A DNA stretch of 64,000 nt, taken from Streptococcus sp. 29896 (GTDB taxonomy: Bacteria > Bacillota > Bacilli > Lactobacillales > Streptococcaceae). The DNA lies in assembly GCF_032594915.1 (NCBI RefSeq), contig NZ_CP118733.1:1054001-1118000 (forward strand), given 5' to 3'. The position numbers and the translations under genes were made by a program. The notes beneath the pieces were generated by a model that ran no database searches, had not been told where the DNA came from, and saw nothing but the letters and a program-made list of their open reading frames with translations. This document shows, in pieces, positions 26,666 through 35,651 of this stretch. Position 1 is the first letter of the stretch. Each line of letters begins with the position of its first letter.

Positions 26666-27727
26666 TTATGGAGCTTCTGGAACAGTTACAGAACCATCCA
26701 AGATTGCTTTTTTAGCAGCTGCAACTGCTTCTGATGCTTCAGTTGAAAGGTTAGTTTCAGCCAATTCTACACCACCGTCAGCAAGAGTGAATTGAAGAAC
26801 TTCACCGCCAGGGAATTCACCTGCAAGCGCTTTGTTTGCGATATCTTTAACAGATGTACCAACTTGTTTCAAAGTTGAAGCTAATACGAAGTTAGAAGAT
26901 TTGCCATCTTTAGATGTGTATTCACCTTCTGCAGATTGGTCACGGTCAACACCGATAACCCAAACTTTGTCTGCTTCATTACGAGTTTCGTTTTCTGATT
27001 TAGCTGCGGCAAATACACCGTTACCAGTACCACCTGAAGCGTGGAAGATTACGTCAGCACCTGCTGCGTATTGAGCAGCAGCAAGTGTTTGACCTTTAGC
27101 TGCGTCAGCAAATGAACCTGCATAGTCAACAGTTACCTTAATGTCTGGGTTAACTGATTTTGCACCGGCTACGAAACCAGCTTCAAAACGGTCAATAATC
27201 ACACCTTCCATACCGCCGATGAAACCAATGTGGTTGGTCTTAGTTGATTTAGCTGCAGCAACACCAGCAAGGTAAGAAGCTTCATGGTCAGCAAATCCTA
27301 CGCTAACAACGTTATCTTGGTCAGGAACAACTGAGTCAACGATAACATAGTGAGTGTCTGGGTTGTTTGGAGCAACTTCAGCAATCGCACTTTCCAAAGC
27401 GAAACCAATACCAAAAATCAAGTTGTATCCACCTGAAACTGCTGAATCAAGGTTTGTTACGTAATCTGATTCGCTAGCTGATTGGAAGTAAGTATAGTCT
27501 GTGTTTTCAGTCAAACTATTTTCTTCACCCCAAGCTGTCATACCTTCCCAAGCTGACTGGTTAAATGAACGGTCATCAACACCACCAACGTCAGTAACAA
27601 TAGCAGCTTTTACTGCTGAATCTGAAGATGATTCGCTTGATGAGCTAGTAGAAGTACGGCTACCGCAAGCAGCAAGCGTAAGCGCAGCGAGTGATACAAC
27701 ACCCAAACCAACAAGTTTCTTGTTCAT
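26666..27727 (-). CDS. bmpA: BMP-family nucleoside-binding lipoprotein
   Basis: 353 aa. Signal peptide with lipobox LAAC (MNKKLVGLG..LTLAAC), so it is lipid-anchored outside the membrane; a Ser-rich linker follows. The BMP/PnrA domain is recognised by DDRSFNQSAWEG, GIGFALESAI and HIGFIGGMEG. It captures nucleosides for NupABC. AGGAGGG precedes the ATG. The gene follows cdd on the same strand, so binding protein, transporter and catabolic enzymes are one transcription unit. Confidence 0.93.
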   Translation of the reverse strand: MNKKLVGLGVVSLAALTLAACGSRTSTSSSSESSSDSAVKAAIVTDVGGVDDRSFNQSAWEGMTAWGEENSLTENTDYTYFQSASESDYVTNLDSAVSGGYNLIFGIGFALESAIAEVAPNNPDTHYVIVDSVVPDQDNVVSVGFADHEASYLAGVAAAKSTKTNHIGFIGGMEGVIIDRFEAGFVAGAKSVNPDIKVTVDYAGSFADAAKGQTLAAAQYAAGADVIFHASGGTGNGVFAAAKSENETRNEADKVWVIGVDRDQSAEGEYTSKDGKSSNFVLASTLKQVGTSVKDIANKALAGEFPGGEVLQFTLADGGVELAETNLSTEASEAVAAAKKAILDGSVTVPEAP

Positions 27728-27810
27728 TTCTGAACCCTCCTAAAAAAATTTCTTTTTCGCAACACGAGTTGCAGTGCAATGGTTTCTCAGTCGTAAGACT
27801 GCTTACAAAT

Positions 27811-28200
27811 CTATTTAAGATCTGTAAAAGAGTATGGAAGTAATTCCCCGACTGTCGTCTCGACTGTCGATTTATCTTTAGCGACCAAGGTCACTTTGAG
27901 ATCAGGATTAAAAAATTCTGCCATCACTTGACGACAAGCGCCACAAGGTGAAATCGGCTGCTCTGTTTCACCATAAATCAAAATTTCAGTGAAATCAAGA
28001 ACACCTTCTGAAACGGCTTTGAAGATGGCAGTACGCTCTGCACAATTGGTCAATCCAAAACTAGCGTTTTCTATATTAACACCAGTATAGATTTCACCAG
28101 ACTTTGTCACAAGAAGTGCACTAACTGGAAAATGCGAATAAGGGACATAGGCAAACTGACTATTTTCAACAAGTTTGTCAATTAAATTAGTAGTCGCCAT
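27811..28200 (-). CDS. cdd: Cytidine deaminase
   Basis: 129 aa tetrameric zinc enzyme converting (deoxy)cytidine to (deoxy)uridine. The zinc/catalytic motifs NCAERTAIF and PCGACRQV are intact, and the N-terminal YVPYSHFPV is typical. Its start overlaps deoC by 14 bp. It feeds uridine and deoxyuridine to the phosphorylase encoded upstream. Confidence 0.95.
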   Translation of the reverse strand: MATTNLIDKLVENSQFAYVPYSHFPVSALLVTKSGEIYTGVNIENASFGLTNCAERTAIFKAVSEGVLDFTEILIYGETEQPISPCGACRQVMAEFFNPDLKVTLVAKDKSTVETTVGELLPYSFTDLK

Positions 28201-28849
28201 CCGCCTTTTCTCCCTTCATGATCGCAACACCAGATGAAGCACCGATACGGTTTGCACCTGCTTCGATAAAGGCAATAGCATCTGCGTATGAACGTGCACC
28301 TCCTGATGCTTTAACCCCCATATCAGGTCCAACAGTTTTTCTCATAAGTGCAACATCTTCAACAGTTGCACCTCCAGTTGAAAAGCCAGTTGAAGTCTTC
28401 ACAAAATCAGCACCAGCTTCTTTTGACAATTCACAAGCTTTTACCTTTTCTTCATCAGTTAATAGACAAGCTTCAATGATGACTTTGACAAGTTTGTCTC
28501 CGCTCGCTTCTACTACTGCCTTGATATCTTCTAAAACAAGGTCGTAATTCTTATCTTTCAGAGCGCCGATATTGATCACCATATCGATTTCATCAGCACC
28601 ATTTGCAATAGCTTCTTTGGTTTCAAATGCCTTCACAGCTGGGGTATTCGCACCCAGAGGGAAGCCGATAACAGTACATACTTTTACATCGCTATCTTCT
28701 AAACCATTAGCTGCAAAAGCCACCCAAGTTGGATTGATGCAGACACTTGCAAAGTCGTACTCTTTTGCCTCTGCTAAAACCTGTTCAACTTGTGCTTGAC
28801 TCGTCTCAGGCTTCAAAACGGTGTGGTCAATATATTTATTTAATTTCAT
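28187..28849 (-). CDS. deoC: Deoxyribose-phosphate aldolase
   Basis: 220 aa. Splits deoxyribose 5-phosphate to acetaldehyde and glyceraldehyde 3-phosphate, linking nucleoside breakdown to glycolysis. The Schiff-base lysine is in [16 protein letters not shown] (about residue 150), with a second conserved Lys in [11 protein letters not shown]. The N-terminus IDHTVLKPE is diagnostic. It lies 15 nt after pdp and overlaps cdd. Confidence 0.96.
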   Translation of the reverse strand: MKLNKYIDHTVLKPETSQAQVEQVLAEAKEYDFASVCINPTWVAFAANGLEDSDVKVCTVIGFPLGANTPAVKAFETKEAIANGADEIDMVINIGALKDKNYDLVLEDIKAVVEASGDKLVKVIIEACLLTDEEKVKACELSKEAGADFVKTSTGFSTGGATVEDVALMRKTVGPDMGVKASGGARSYADAIAFIEAGANRIGASSGVAIMKGEKADGDY

Positions 28850-28864
28850 GTGATTCTCCGTACA

Positions 28865-30142
28865 TTACGAAATAATTTCTAGAATTTCTTTCGTATTTAC
28901 TCTTTCTGCTTCTATTTTAACATTTTTTCGGAAATTTGTAAGCATATTTTCCGAAATATTTTCATTAGCATAAATTGTTGCAATCGCTTGTCCAGGACTT
29001 ACGGCTTCGCCAACTTTTTTATGGAAGACAATACCTGTTTCATAGTCTAGTTCATCCGTTTTAACAGCACGTCCTGCACCCAGTTTCATGGCGAACAAAC
29101 CAAATTCCAAGGCCGGAAGAGCTGAGATATACCCTTCTTCTTCCGCCAGGACATCTACTTGGTGACTAACTTGAACGGAACGATAGAGATCGTCCAAATC
29201 GCCTCCTTGAGCCACAACCATTTCCTCAAATTTCTTCAAGGCAGCACCGTTAACAAGGTGTTGATGAACTTCTTCAAGTGATTTCTCTACATTTGCAAGA
29301 CTGAGCATAATCTGAGCCAGTTCACAAATAAACTCAGAAACATCTTCTCGCCCCTTCCCTTGAAGAATCTCAAGAGCTTCTAAGATTTCGAGACGGTTAC
29401 CAATTGCCCGACCTACAGGTTGAGACATATCTGTCAATACTGCAACTGTTTTACGACCGACTGCTTTACCTAGATCCACCATTGTTTGTGCGAGAATACG
29501 AGCATCTTCAATATTTTTCATGAAGGCGCCTTCTCCAACTGTCACATCTAAGAGAATGGCGTCTGCTCCAGCAGCGATTTTCTTAGACATAACAGAACTT
29601 GCGATCAATGGAATAATATCTACCGTTGCCGTCACATCTCGAAGAGCATAAAGAAGTTTATCAGCCTTTACTAAGTTATCAGATTGGCCAATAACTGCAA
29701 TACCTGTTTCCTGAACTTGTTTGATAAAATCTTCTTGGTTGACTTCGATTTTGTAGCCTTTTATAGACTCCAATTTATCCAAGGTTCCGCCAGTATGGCC
29801 CAAACCACGGCCACTCATTTTTGCGACTGGCACACCAAAACTTGCAACAAGTGGAGCTAAAATCAAGGTCACCTTGTCTCCCACACCACCTGTCGAATGC
29901 TTATCGACTTTGATACCTGGGATAGCGGATAAGTCAATCTCATCACCTGAATGAACCATAGCCATTGTCAAATCTGAAATCTCTCGAGTTGACATACCAC
30001 GGAAATAAATTGCCATCGCCAATGCTGACATTTGATAATCTGGAACACTTCCATCAACGTAGCCATCGATCAACCATTGAATTTCTTCCGTACTTAATTC
30101 CAAGCCATCACGTTTTTTTTGAATTAAATCAACTGTTCTCAT
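28865..30142 (-). CDS. pdp: Pyrimidine-nucleoside phosphorylase
   Basis: 425 aa. Cleaves uridine, deoxyuridine and thymidine with phosphate. Motifs: KHSTGGVGDK (phosphate-binding, about residues 81-90), SGRGLGHTGGTLDK and the C-terminal barrel-sandwich domain with FHKKVGEAVSPGQ. Length and motifs fit the Gram-positive Pdp group (broader specificity than DeoA). It overlaps the upstream methyltransferase by 4 bp. Confidence 0.94.
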   Translation of the reverse strand: MRTVDLIQKKRDGLELSTEEIQWLIDGYVDGSVPDYQMSALAMAIYFRGMSTREISDLTMAMVHSGDEIDLSAIPGIKVDKHSTGGVGDKVTLILAPLVASFGVPVAKMSGRGLGHTGGTLDKLESIKGYKIEVNQEDFIKQVQETGIAVIGQSDNLVKADKLLYALRDVTATVDIIPLIASSVMSKKIAAGADAILLDVTVGEGAFMKNIEDARILAQTMVDLGKAVGRKTVAVLTDMSQPVGRAIGNRLEILEALEILQGKGREDVSEFICELAQIMLSLANVEKSLEEVHQHLVNGAALKKFEEMVVAQGGDLDDLYRSVQVSHQVDVLAEEEGYISALPALEFGLFAMKLGAGRAVKTDELDYETGIVFHKKVGEAVSPGQAIATIYANENISENMLTNFRKNVKIEAERVNTKEILEIIS

Positions 30143-30729
30143 TCTTTCACACTTTCGAGGATATAGTATCCTTTGTCTTTTTTGATAATTTCACAATTGC
30201 CATACGTTTCCTCCATTTTAGCTTTGGCACTTGGTGCTCCCTGCTTTTTCTGGATGACAATTGTCAGTCGTCCACCTGATTTCAAGTGCTCTTTTGCTCC
30301 TGTGATAACCTGGTGAACTACAGTTTTACCTGCTCGAATCGGTGGATTAGAAATAACAGCATCAAATTGCCCTTGAACAGCTTGATATAGATCAGATTGG
30401 AAGATGGTTGCTTGAATTCCATTTTTTTCTGCGTTCCATTTTGCCAATTCAATCGCACGGTTATTAATATCCACCATTGTGACTTCCAGTTGGTAGGCCT
30501 TTGCCAAACTGAGTCCCAATGGACCATAGCCACATCCAACATCTAATAATCGTGCTCCTTCATCAACTTCAAGGGCGCTTAAAAGCACCTGACTTCCATA
30601 ATCAACCATTTTCTTACTAAAGACACCTGCATCAGTTCGTAATCTGAAGTTGTGTCCCAGCAATTGGACCTGGAGTTCATGAATATCATGTGCTAAATCG
30701 GGATTATTTTCGAAATACATATTAGACAT
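30139..30729 (-). CDS. Class I SAM methyltransferase, RsmC-like (probable 16S rRNA guanine N2)
   Basis: 196 aa. SAM-binding motif LLDVGCGYGPLGLSL (about residues 61-75) and the NPPIRAG motif (about residue 128), the N-P-P-[F/Y/I] signature of N-methylating enzymes such as RsmC. FRLRTDAGVFSKKMVDYGS matches the small streptococcal homologues that lack the RsmC N-terminal domain. It heads the nucleoside operon. The start at 30729 has no usable Shine-Dalgarno but lies exactly 6 nt from TATAAT, so its mRNA may be leaderless; ATG 30720 is the alternative. Confidence 0.85.
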   Translation of the reverse strand: MSNMYFENNPDLAHDIHELQVQLLGHNFRLRTDAGVFSKKMVDYGSQVLLSALEVDEGARLLDVGCGYGPLGLSLAKAYQLEVTMVDINNRAIELAKWNAEKNGIQATIFQSDLYQAVQGQFDAVISNPPIRAGKTVVHQVITGAKEHLKSGGRLTIVIQKKQGAPSAKAKMEETYGNCEIIKKDKGYYILESVKE

Positions 30730-30735
30730 GTTCCT

Positions 30736-30764
30736 ATTATAACATTTACTAAAAACGTTTACAA
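30736..30764 (-). promoter_or_regulatory. Nucleoside-operon promoter
   Basis: Minus-strand TTGTAA (30764-30759), 17-bp spacer, TATAAT (30741-30736) with TG one base upstream (extended -10). Expected start point is at the ATG. Confidence 0.65.
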
Positions 30765-30798
30765 GAGTTTTACCCCTATTTACTAAAACCGGTTACAT
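30750..30798. promoter_or_regulatory. Two candidate catabolite-responsive elements in a 34-bp direct repeat
   Basis: On the minus strand TTGTAAACGTTTTTA (30764-30750) and ATGTAACCGGTTTTA (30798-30784) each match the CcpA consensus WTGNAANCGNWNNCW except for one base (T for C at position 14). They are parts of a repeat of about 29 bp (30745-30773 and 30779-30807). The first covers the -35 of the nucleoside operon; the second lies between the two divergent promoters. Confidence 0.6.
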
Positions 30799-30825
30799 GC
30801 GTTTTACTTGATAGAAAAATCGTGC

Positions 30826-30831
30826 TACAAT
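30826..30831 (+). promoter_or_regulatory. coaA extended -10 element
   Basis: TACAAT preceded by TG and one base, ending exactly 6 nt before the coaA ATG at 30838. No good -35 was found at 17 bp. It implies a leaderless or nearly leaderless transcript. Confidence 0.5.
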
Positions 30832-30837
30832 AAGGCT

Positions 30838-31758
30838 ATGAAAAACGAATTTATGAATTTTGAGAAAATCAGCCGTAAAACTTGGCAACAACTCCACCGC
30901 AATACAACCGTGCCTTTAACAGAGGAAGAATTGAATTCGATTAAAAGTTTTAACGATAAAATTAGCCTCCAAGAAGTCTTGGACGTTTATCTTCCGCTTA
31001 TCAATCTAATCCGTATTCATAAGAAGGCAAGTGAAGACCTGTCCTTTTCAAAAAGTCTCTTCCTGCAGAAAAAAATCAAATCTCAGCCATTCATCATTGG
31101 CATTTCAGGAAGCGTTGCTGTTGGAAAATCAACTACAAGTCGCCTTTTGCAAATTCTCTTAACCCGCACCTTTAAACATGCCAAAGTTGAAATGGTTACA
31201 ACAGATGGTTTCCTTTATCCTAACGCCATCTTGGAAGAGCGAGGCATTTTGAACCGAAAAGGGTTTCCAGAATCCTATAATATGGAGCTGCTGCTTGATT
31301 TTTTAGATCATATAAAAAATGGAGACGATGTTCAAATTCCTGTCTATTCCCATGAGGTCTATGATATCGTAAGCGACCAAGGACAATTGATTTCCAATCC
31401 CGATTTCTTAATCGTTGAAGGAATCAATGTCTTCCAAAATCCACAAAACCAGCGCCTTTATGTGAGCGATTATTTTGATTTATCTATCTATGTTGATGCT
31501 GATGTCAAGGATATTGAAAATTGGTACATCGAACGATTCCAAAAACTACTCTCTCGAGCGAAGAACGATCCAAACAACTACTATCATCGCTTTACCCGCC
31601 TATCCTTTACCCAGATTTTAGCTGTTGCTCATGACACTTGGACTAATATCAACTTAGCCAATTTGGTACGTTACATCGAACCGACTCGAAATCGTGCAGA
31701 CATTATCCTTCATAAGGGGCAAAATCATGAAATCGATGAAATTTTCTTAAAAAAATAA
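30838..31758 (+). CDS. coaA: Pantothenate kinase, type I
   Basis: 306 aa enzyme for the first and controlling step of CoA synthesis. The P-loop is in [15 protein letters not shown] (about residues 90-104), and [16 protein letters not shown] closes the protein as in other PanK I proteins. The frame extends to 30808, but the ATG at 30838 ([16 protein letters not shown]) gives the family start. AAGG overlaps the space between -10 and ATG and would not be in the transcript if that -10 is used. It complements coaBC and panT at the left edge. Confidence 0.94.
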   Translation: MKNEFMNFEKISRKTWQQLHRNTTVPLTEEELNSIKSFNDKISLQEVLDVYLPLINLIRIHKKASEDLSFSKSLFLQKKIKSQPFIIGISGSVAVGKSTTSRLLQILLTRTFKHAKVEMVTTDGFLYPNAILEERGILNRKGFPESYNMELLLDFLDHIKNGDDVQIPVYSHEVYDIVSDQGQLISNPDFLIVEGINVFQNPQNQRLYVSDYFDLSIYVDADVKDIENWYIERFQKLLSRAKNDPNNYYHRFTRLSFTQILAVAHDTWTNINLANLVRYIEPTRNRADIILHKGQNHEIDEIFLKK

Positions 31759-31765
31759 ATTTCTC

Positions 31766-31794
31766 TTGTCAAACAGGATATTTTCAGATATAAT
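31766..31794 (+). promoter_or_regulatory. rpsT promoter
   Basis: TTGTCA (31766-31771), 17-bp spacer, TATAAT (31789-31794): a near-consensus promoter, fitting a ribosomal protein gene. Confidence 0.85.
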
Positions 31795-31831
31795 GGTATA
31801 GTTAGTACAGAAAAGGGTGGAGGTGAAACCA

Positions 31832-32065
31832 TTGGCAAACATTAAATCAGCTATCAAACGCGCTGAATTGAACGTTAAACAAAACGAGAAAAACTCAGCT
31901 CAAAAATCAGCTATGCGTACTGCAATCAAAGCATTCGAAGCTAACCCTTCTGAAGAGCTTTACCGCGCTGCAAGTTCAGCTATCGATAAAGCAGAAACAA
32001 AAGGTTTGATTCACAAAAATAAAGCGAGTCGCGATAAAGCACGTCTTGCATCAAAACTTGCTTAA
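31832..32065 (+). CDS. rpsT: 30S ribosomal protein S20
   Basis: 77 aa, basic, helical; binds 16S rRNA early in 30S assembly. The family opening [13 protein letters not shown] and the C-terminal [15 protein letters not shown] are intact. The start is TTG 31832, 6 nt after GGAGGTG; a GTG at 31817 is in frame but would add five residues absent from the family and lacks a ribosome site. A weak start codon on S20 is known in other bacteria and allows translational autocontrol. Confidence 0.95.
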   Translation: MANIKSAIKRAELNVKQNEKNSAQKSAMRTAIKAFEANPSEELYRAASSAIDKAETKGLIHKNKASRDKARLASKLA

Positions 32066-32069
32066 TAGA

Positions 32070-32092
32070 AAGAGCCCTTGGGCTTTTTTTAT
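32070..32092 (+). terminator. Terminator of rpsT
   Basis: AGCCC-TT-GGGCT (32073-32084) followed by seven T, just after the rpsT stop. Confidence 0.9.
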
Positions 32093-32138
32093 TTTTCAAA
32101 AAGAGTGCTCAACTGCTCTACCGTCACATAATCAAAAG

Positions 32139-32169
32139 AAATCAGCCAGTATACTATACTGGCTGATTT
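32139..32169 (-). terminator. Terminator of ciaRH
   Basis: Perfect palindrome with 15-bp arms, AAATCAGCCAGTATA (32139-32153), one centre base, TATACTGGCTGATTT (32155-32169), overlapping the ciaH stop; a C-interrupted T run follows on the minus strand. Confidence 0.75.
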
Positions 32170-33566
32170 TATCTTGGCAATTTCACTTCAAAAACAGTTC
32201 CTTTTGGTTGGTTGTTTTTTACTTGAATATCACCATTTAAAGACTGTACAATTTGTTTGGCGAGAGATAAGCCCAATCCAAACCCACCTTTTTGGCGTGT
32301 ACGCGCCTTATCAACTCGATAAAAACGATCAAAGATTTTCTTCTTATCTTCTGCACTAATACCGATTCCATTATCAGAAACAAGCAAGTGTAGATTGCGG
32401 TCTTTAATAAAGACTGTCAATTCAATCTTCCCATCTTCATCGGAATATTTCATGGCATTGTCAAATAAAATGGTCATCAGTTGTTTTAAAAGAACCTTAT
32501 CGGTTTTCACCAATTGATGAACATGATTGGTAACGGTCAATTCCTTGCCATTTTCTTCAGCAATAATGCCATAATTTTCAAAAACATCTTCAAAAAATTC
32601 CGGACCCACTTCAGATAAATCAGGCTTCAGGCCATCTTCCCTGCGCGCAAGATTGAGCAAATTCGTTGTCAATAAGCGCATATTTCGTACTTCTTCCAAA
32701 CTGGAGGCAATATTTTCACTACTCTCTAGAATGGTTGCCTCTGGATGACGGAAAAGGCTTTCCAAGCGATTCTGTAAAACAGCCAAGGGTGTATGCAATT
32801 CATGGCTGGCATTTTCTACAAAATCCTTCTGCTTTTGAAAGCTAATCAAAATAGGACGCATGCTTAGATTGGCTAGATAAAAACTAGCAAATATCGAAAT
32901 CAACCAGAAACTGATCATCACAACCACTACTGTTGTTTCATAGGATGCAATCGAAGACTTGATTTGACTCGTATTGAATAAAATCGTCGCATACTCCACT
33001 CCTAAATCGGAATAGGCCGCATAGGCTGAACTGTCCAATTGAATCGTCATCGTCCGATAGTACTCCACATCCTCAAATGCCGTAGTCACTTCTATTTCTT
33101 CGATTTGATTCAAATCCTTGGTATTTAGTGAAACATCAGCAAGACCTGAGACATCATCAACCGCATTCAAACGATTACCTTCTCCATCAAAAAGAATGAT
33201 ATGGTAATTGGTATTGAGACGAATTTTTGTCTGTGGCTGATAGGGAGGCATAAAATTCTGCTTTGAAGAAGAACTAGTCGTTTCAAATGACTCTGTCTCT
33301 GATGAGTTAGTCGATTCTTGATTGGATTGCTCAAAGACTACATCGACATCCGGTGAAAGCCCTCTCGCCATGGCAAATCCCATAATCATGCCAGGGTCAC
33401 TGGCAATTAGTTGAAAATTTTCATCTGACGAGCGATACATGGTCGCGCGCATGACTTGGAAAATCATGATGGTCATCGAGACGAAAATCAATGTAAAAAC
33501 AGCAAAATAACGGATAAAATACGAAAAATTATCCGTTGAAAAAAGTTTTTTTGATTTAGTCAACAT
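32169..33566 (-). CDS. ciaH: Sensor histidine kinase CiaH
   Basis: 465 aa. Transmembrane segments near residues 17-38 and 216-236 enclose an extracytoplasmic sensor of about 175 residues containing a Ser/Thr-rich stretch. The cytoplasmic part has the phosphoacceptor His in [15 protein letters not shown] (H-box), N-box [10 protein letters not shown]-boxes DNGIGIS and [15 protein letters not shown]. CiaH phosphorylates CiaR in control of competence, wall stress tolerance and virulence in streptococci. It overlaps ciaR by 11 bp. Confidence 0.93.
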   Translation of the reverse strand: MLTKSKKLFSTDNFSYFIRYFAVFTLIFVSMTIMIFQVMRATMYRSSDENFQLIASDPGMIMGFAMARGLSPDVDVVFEQSNQESTNSSETESFETTSSSSKQNFMPPYQPQTKIRLNTNYHIILFDGEGNRLNAVDDVSGLADVSLNTKDLNQIEEIEVTTAFEDVEYYRTMTIQLDSSAYAAYSDLGVEYATILFNTSQIKSSIASYETTVVVVMISFWLISIFASFYLANLSMRPILISFQKQKDFVENASHELHTPLAVLQNRLESLFRHPEATILESSENIASSLEEVRNMRLLTTNLLNLARREDGLKPDLSEVGPEFFEDVFENYGIIAEENGKELTVTNHVHQLVKTDKVLLKQLMTILFDNAMKYSDEDGKIELTVFIKDRNLHLLVSDNGIGISAEDKKKIFDRFYRVDKARTRQKGGFGLGLSLAKQIVQSLNGDIQVKNNQPKGTVFEVKLPR

Positions 33567-34230
33567 TTTTCAAAATGTAACCAACACTTCGGAGAGTCTG
33601 TAGATTCTCACCAAATGCTGAACCTTTCAATTTTTTACGAATTTTCGACACATATACTTCGACAACTGAGATGGTAGTGTCACTATCGAATCCCCAAATA
33701 CGGTCAAAAATTTGTGTTTTTGGTAAGATAACGTTTTGATTTTGCAAGAAATAGACCAATAAATCAAACTCCTTCCCTAGAAGTTCAACCTCTTTCCCAT
33801 CTACATGCGTAGAATTGGTCGCAAGATCCACTGTCATATCTCCATAAGTCAGAATGTTTTCGTTAAATTTTCCAGAGCGTTTGAGCAAGGCTTGAATCCG
33901 CATTTTTAGCTCTTCTAAGTAGAATGGTTTTGTCAGATAATCATCTGCCCCCAATTCAAAACCATGTCCCTTATCATCCAAACTTTCCTTAGCAGTCGTA
34001 ATCAGTACTGGAGTCGTCACTCCTTTTTCACGCAGTTCTTTCAAGACTTGGAAACCATCTTTTTCTGGTAACATCAAGTCAAGGAGAATTAAATCGTAAA
34101 CACCTGATTCGGCTTCATACAAGCCTTCATCACCATCAAAAACTTGCATCACATCTGCAAAATCATCTAAAAAATCAAATACTGAATTGGATAAACTAAG
34201 ATCATCCTCTACAAGCAAAATCTTTATCAT
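33556..34230 (-). CDS. ciaR: Response regulator CiaR
   Basis: 224 aa OmpR/PhoB-type regulator. Receiver domain with acidic pocket LLVEDD, phosphoacceptor Asp in [14 protein letters not shown], conserved Thr in LITTAKES and Lys in LTKPF, followed by a winged helix with [14 protein letters not shown]. The sequence is very close to what I recall of pneumococcal CiaR. The frame extends to 34287, but ATG 34230 with AGAGGAAAAGG upstream is the family start. A 9-bp inverted repeat lies in the leader. Confidence 0.95.
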   Translation of the reverse strand: MIKILLVEDDLSLSNSVFDFLDDFADVMQVFDGDEGLYEAESGVYDLILLDLMLPEKDGFQVLKELREKGVTTPVLITTAKESLDDKGHGFELGADDYLTKPFYLEELKMRIQALLKRSGKFNENILTYGDMTVDLATNSTHVDGKEVELLGKEFDLLVYFLQNQNVILPKTQIFDRIWGFDSDTTISVVEVYVSKIRKKLKGSAFGENLQTLRSVGYILKNVD

Positions 34231-34256
34231 ACCTTTTCCTCTTTGTATAATCCGTT

Positions 34257-34277
34257 CAACCAACTTTGAGTTGGTTG
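34257..34277 (-). promoter_or_regulatory. Hairpin in the ciaR leader
   Basis: CAACCAACT (34257-34265), 3-nt loop, AGTTGGTTG (34269-34277), perfect, between a TATAAT (about 34317-34312, minus strand) and the ciaR ribosome site. No T run follows, so it is not an ordinary terminator. Confidence 0.5.
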
Positions 34278-34351
34278 GCTTCGACATTGTGATTGGAATT
34301 ATTGTGCCAATTCATTATATCATGGAATTGACATTTCATAAATAGATTTAC

Positions 34352-34705
34352 TTACTGATTACTGCTTTCAATCCGAGCCTTGATTTCCTGGTTTTTTTCT
34401 TTTAAAGCATTTACTTCATCGGAAGAATTAGGGTTGGTTGTTGTGGATGATTCTGTCGCCCCACTTGTCACATCTGGTGGAGTCATACCTCTTCCAGCAC
34501 GATCCGGAGGCATCATCCCTTGCTCTGTTCCAGTTGGTGGAACAGTTCCTTGCTGCAATGCTTGGTTAGCCAAGGCTGATTGGGCAGTTGCAGTTGATAG
34601 TTTCCCAACTCCCATTCCACCGGCAAAGCCAGCTGTCAAACTTGCAATCGCAACAGTAGCTAACAATGTTTTCGGATGAGCCTTGGCTTTTTCAATAATT
34701 GACAT
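34352..34705 (-). CDS. Small membrane-anchored or secreted protein upstream of ciaRH
   Basis: 117 aa, not recognised. A hydrophobic, glycine-rich segment (about residues 13-33, LLATVAIASLTAGFAGGMGVG) would anchor or export it. The outside part has Gly/Met/Pro-rich repeats (GMMPPDRAGRGMTPPD), a Ser/Thr-rich stretch and a charged C-terminal helix (EVNALKEKNQEIKARIE). GAGG lies about 11 nt before the ATG. It sits between a 42-codon gene and ciaR behind a CiaR-type promoter, so it is likely part of the Cia envelope-stress response; this is inference. Confidence 0.65.
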   Translation of the reverse strand: MSIIEKAKAHPKTLLATVAIASLTAGFAGGMGVGKLSTATAQSALANQALQQGTVPPTGTEQGMMPPDRAGRGMTPPDVTSGATESSTTTNPNSSDEVNALKEKNQEIKARIESSNQ

Positions 34706-34725
34706 GAATGAGTATACCTCTTTTC

Positions 34726-34854
34726 TTATGAATATAGTTGACCAAAAAAGTCGGCTAAGCTTGGATGAGTGATGATAAAAAGAGCTACTAAGAGAAATTT
34801 ACATCCTGATAAAAGCAGGAAGGCACGAATATAATTTGATTTTAGTTGTTGCAT
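34726..34854 (-). CDS. 42-residue membrane peptide gene behind a CiaR-type promoter
   Basis: This short frame starts at ATG 34854 and stops at TAA 34726-34728. AAAGGAG precedes the ATG by 7-8 nt. The product starts MQQLKSNYIRAFLLLSGC and continues with LLVALFIITHPSLADFFG, giving a basic N-terminus and one hydrophobic span of about 20 residues, so it is predicted to be a membrane peptide. It ends 20 nt before the 117-aa gene, and both lie behind the CiaR-like promoter. I know of no named homologue; it could also be a translated leader. Confidence 0.6.
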   Translation of the reverse strand: MQQLKSNYIRAFLLLSGCKFLLVALFIITHPSLADFFGQLYS

Positions 34855-34885
34855 TTTGTCATCTCCTTTCTTTGCTTATGGGAAA

Positions 34886-34918
34886 ATTATACTGTCCTTA
34901 ACTTAAATCAATCTAAAA
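34886..34918 (-). promoter_or_regulatory. CiaR-type promoter
   Basis: On the minus strand TTTTAG (34918-34913), 5 nt, TTTAAG (34907-34902), 10 nt, TATAAT (34891-34886). This matches the known CiaR direct repeat TTTAAG-N5-TTTAAG with one mismatch in the distal half, at the spacing expected for CiaR-activated promoters. Confidence 0.7.
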
Positions 34919-34926
34919 TTATAGGT

Positions 34927-34950
34927 AAAAAAAGAGCCTTTCGGCTCTTT
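34927..34950 (-). terminator. Terminator of the pst-phoU operon
   Basis: AAAGAGCC (34931-34938), 4-nt loop, GGCTCTTT (34943-34950), with a T7 run on the minus strand; it abuts the phoU stop. Confidence 0.9.
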
Positions 34951-35607
34951 TTAAAGTTCAGTAATATGACCTGTTTTAAGGTAAACAACCCATTCACAGA
35001 TATTTTTAGCATAGTCTCCGATACGCTCCAAATACGAAATCACTTGGAAATAATCTCGACCAGCAATCAATGCATCCGGATTCTTCTTGATTTCTTCTGT
35101 TGCCAAATCACGAATGCGATCATAGTGAGCATTGATCAATTCATCATGAGCAGCAATTTCATAAGCTTGCTCCACATCAGCATCGTTCAAGTACAAATCA
35201 AGCGCTGCTTCTACCAATTTACGAGCTTCGCGGCCCATTTTATTGATTTCTTCCTCAACAATCTGGCTGCGCACTTCGCCCTTCATACGAATAGTCGCCT
35301 CTGCAATCGACACCGCATGGTCGCCCATACGCTCCATGTCGCTGGTTGCCTTCAAAACGGTGATAACTGTCCGAAGGTCAGTTGATACAGGTTGCTGAAG
35401 GGCGATAATCTCAAGTGATTTCTTCTCCAACTTGATTTCAAACTCGTTGATTTTCTTGTCAGCTTCGATGACTTCTTTTGCCAATTCACGGTCATGAGTG
35501 ATAAAAGCGCGGACGGCATTGTTTATCTGTACAACCACTTCATTGCCCATTGCATAGAATTGATTGTGCAATTTGTCCAATTCGGTTTCAAATTGTGTTC
35601 TTAACAT
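34951..35607 (-). CDS. phoU: Phosphate transport regulator PhoU
   Basis: 218 aa, all-helical, two repeats of the PhoU three-helix unit; each has the conserved D/E-rich metal sites (for example MERMGDHAVSIAE near residue 90 and LERIGDYAKNICEW near residue 195). It restrains Pst uptake and pho signalling. It is last in pstS-C-A-B2-B1-phoU, 44 nt after pstB1. Confidence 0.95.
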   Translation of the reverse strand: MLRTQFETELDKLHNQFYAMGNEVVVQINNAVRAFITHDRELAKEVIEADKKINEFEIKLEKKSLEIIALQQPVSTDLRTVITVLKATSDMERMGDHAVSIAEATIRMKGEVRSQIVEEEINKMGREARKLVEAALDLYLNDADVEQAYEIAAHDELINAHYDRIRDLATEEIKKNPDALIAGRDYFQVISYLERIGDYAKNICEWVVYLKTGHITEL

Positions 35608-35651
35608 ATCTTTTCTCCTTTTGACAGTCCAGTCGGACGCGGAATACAGGC

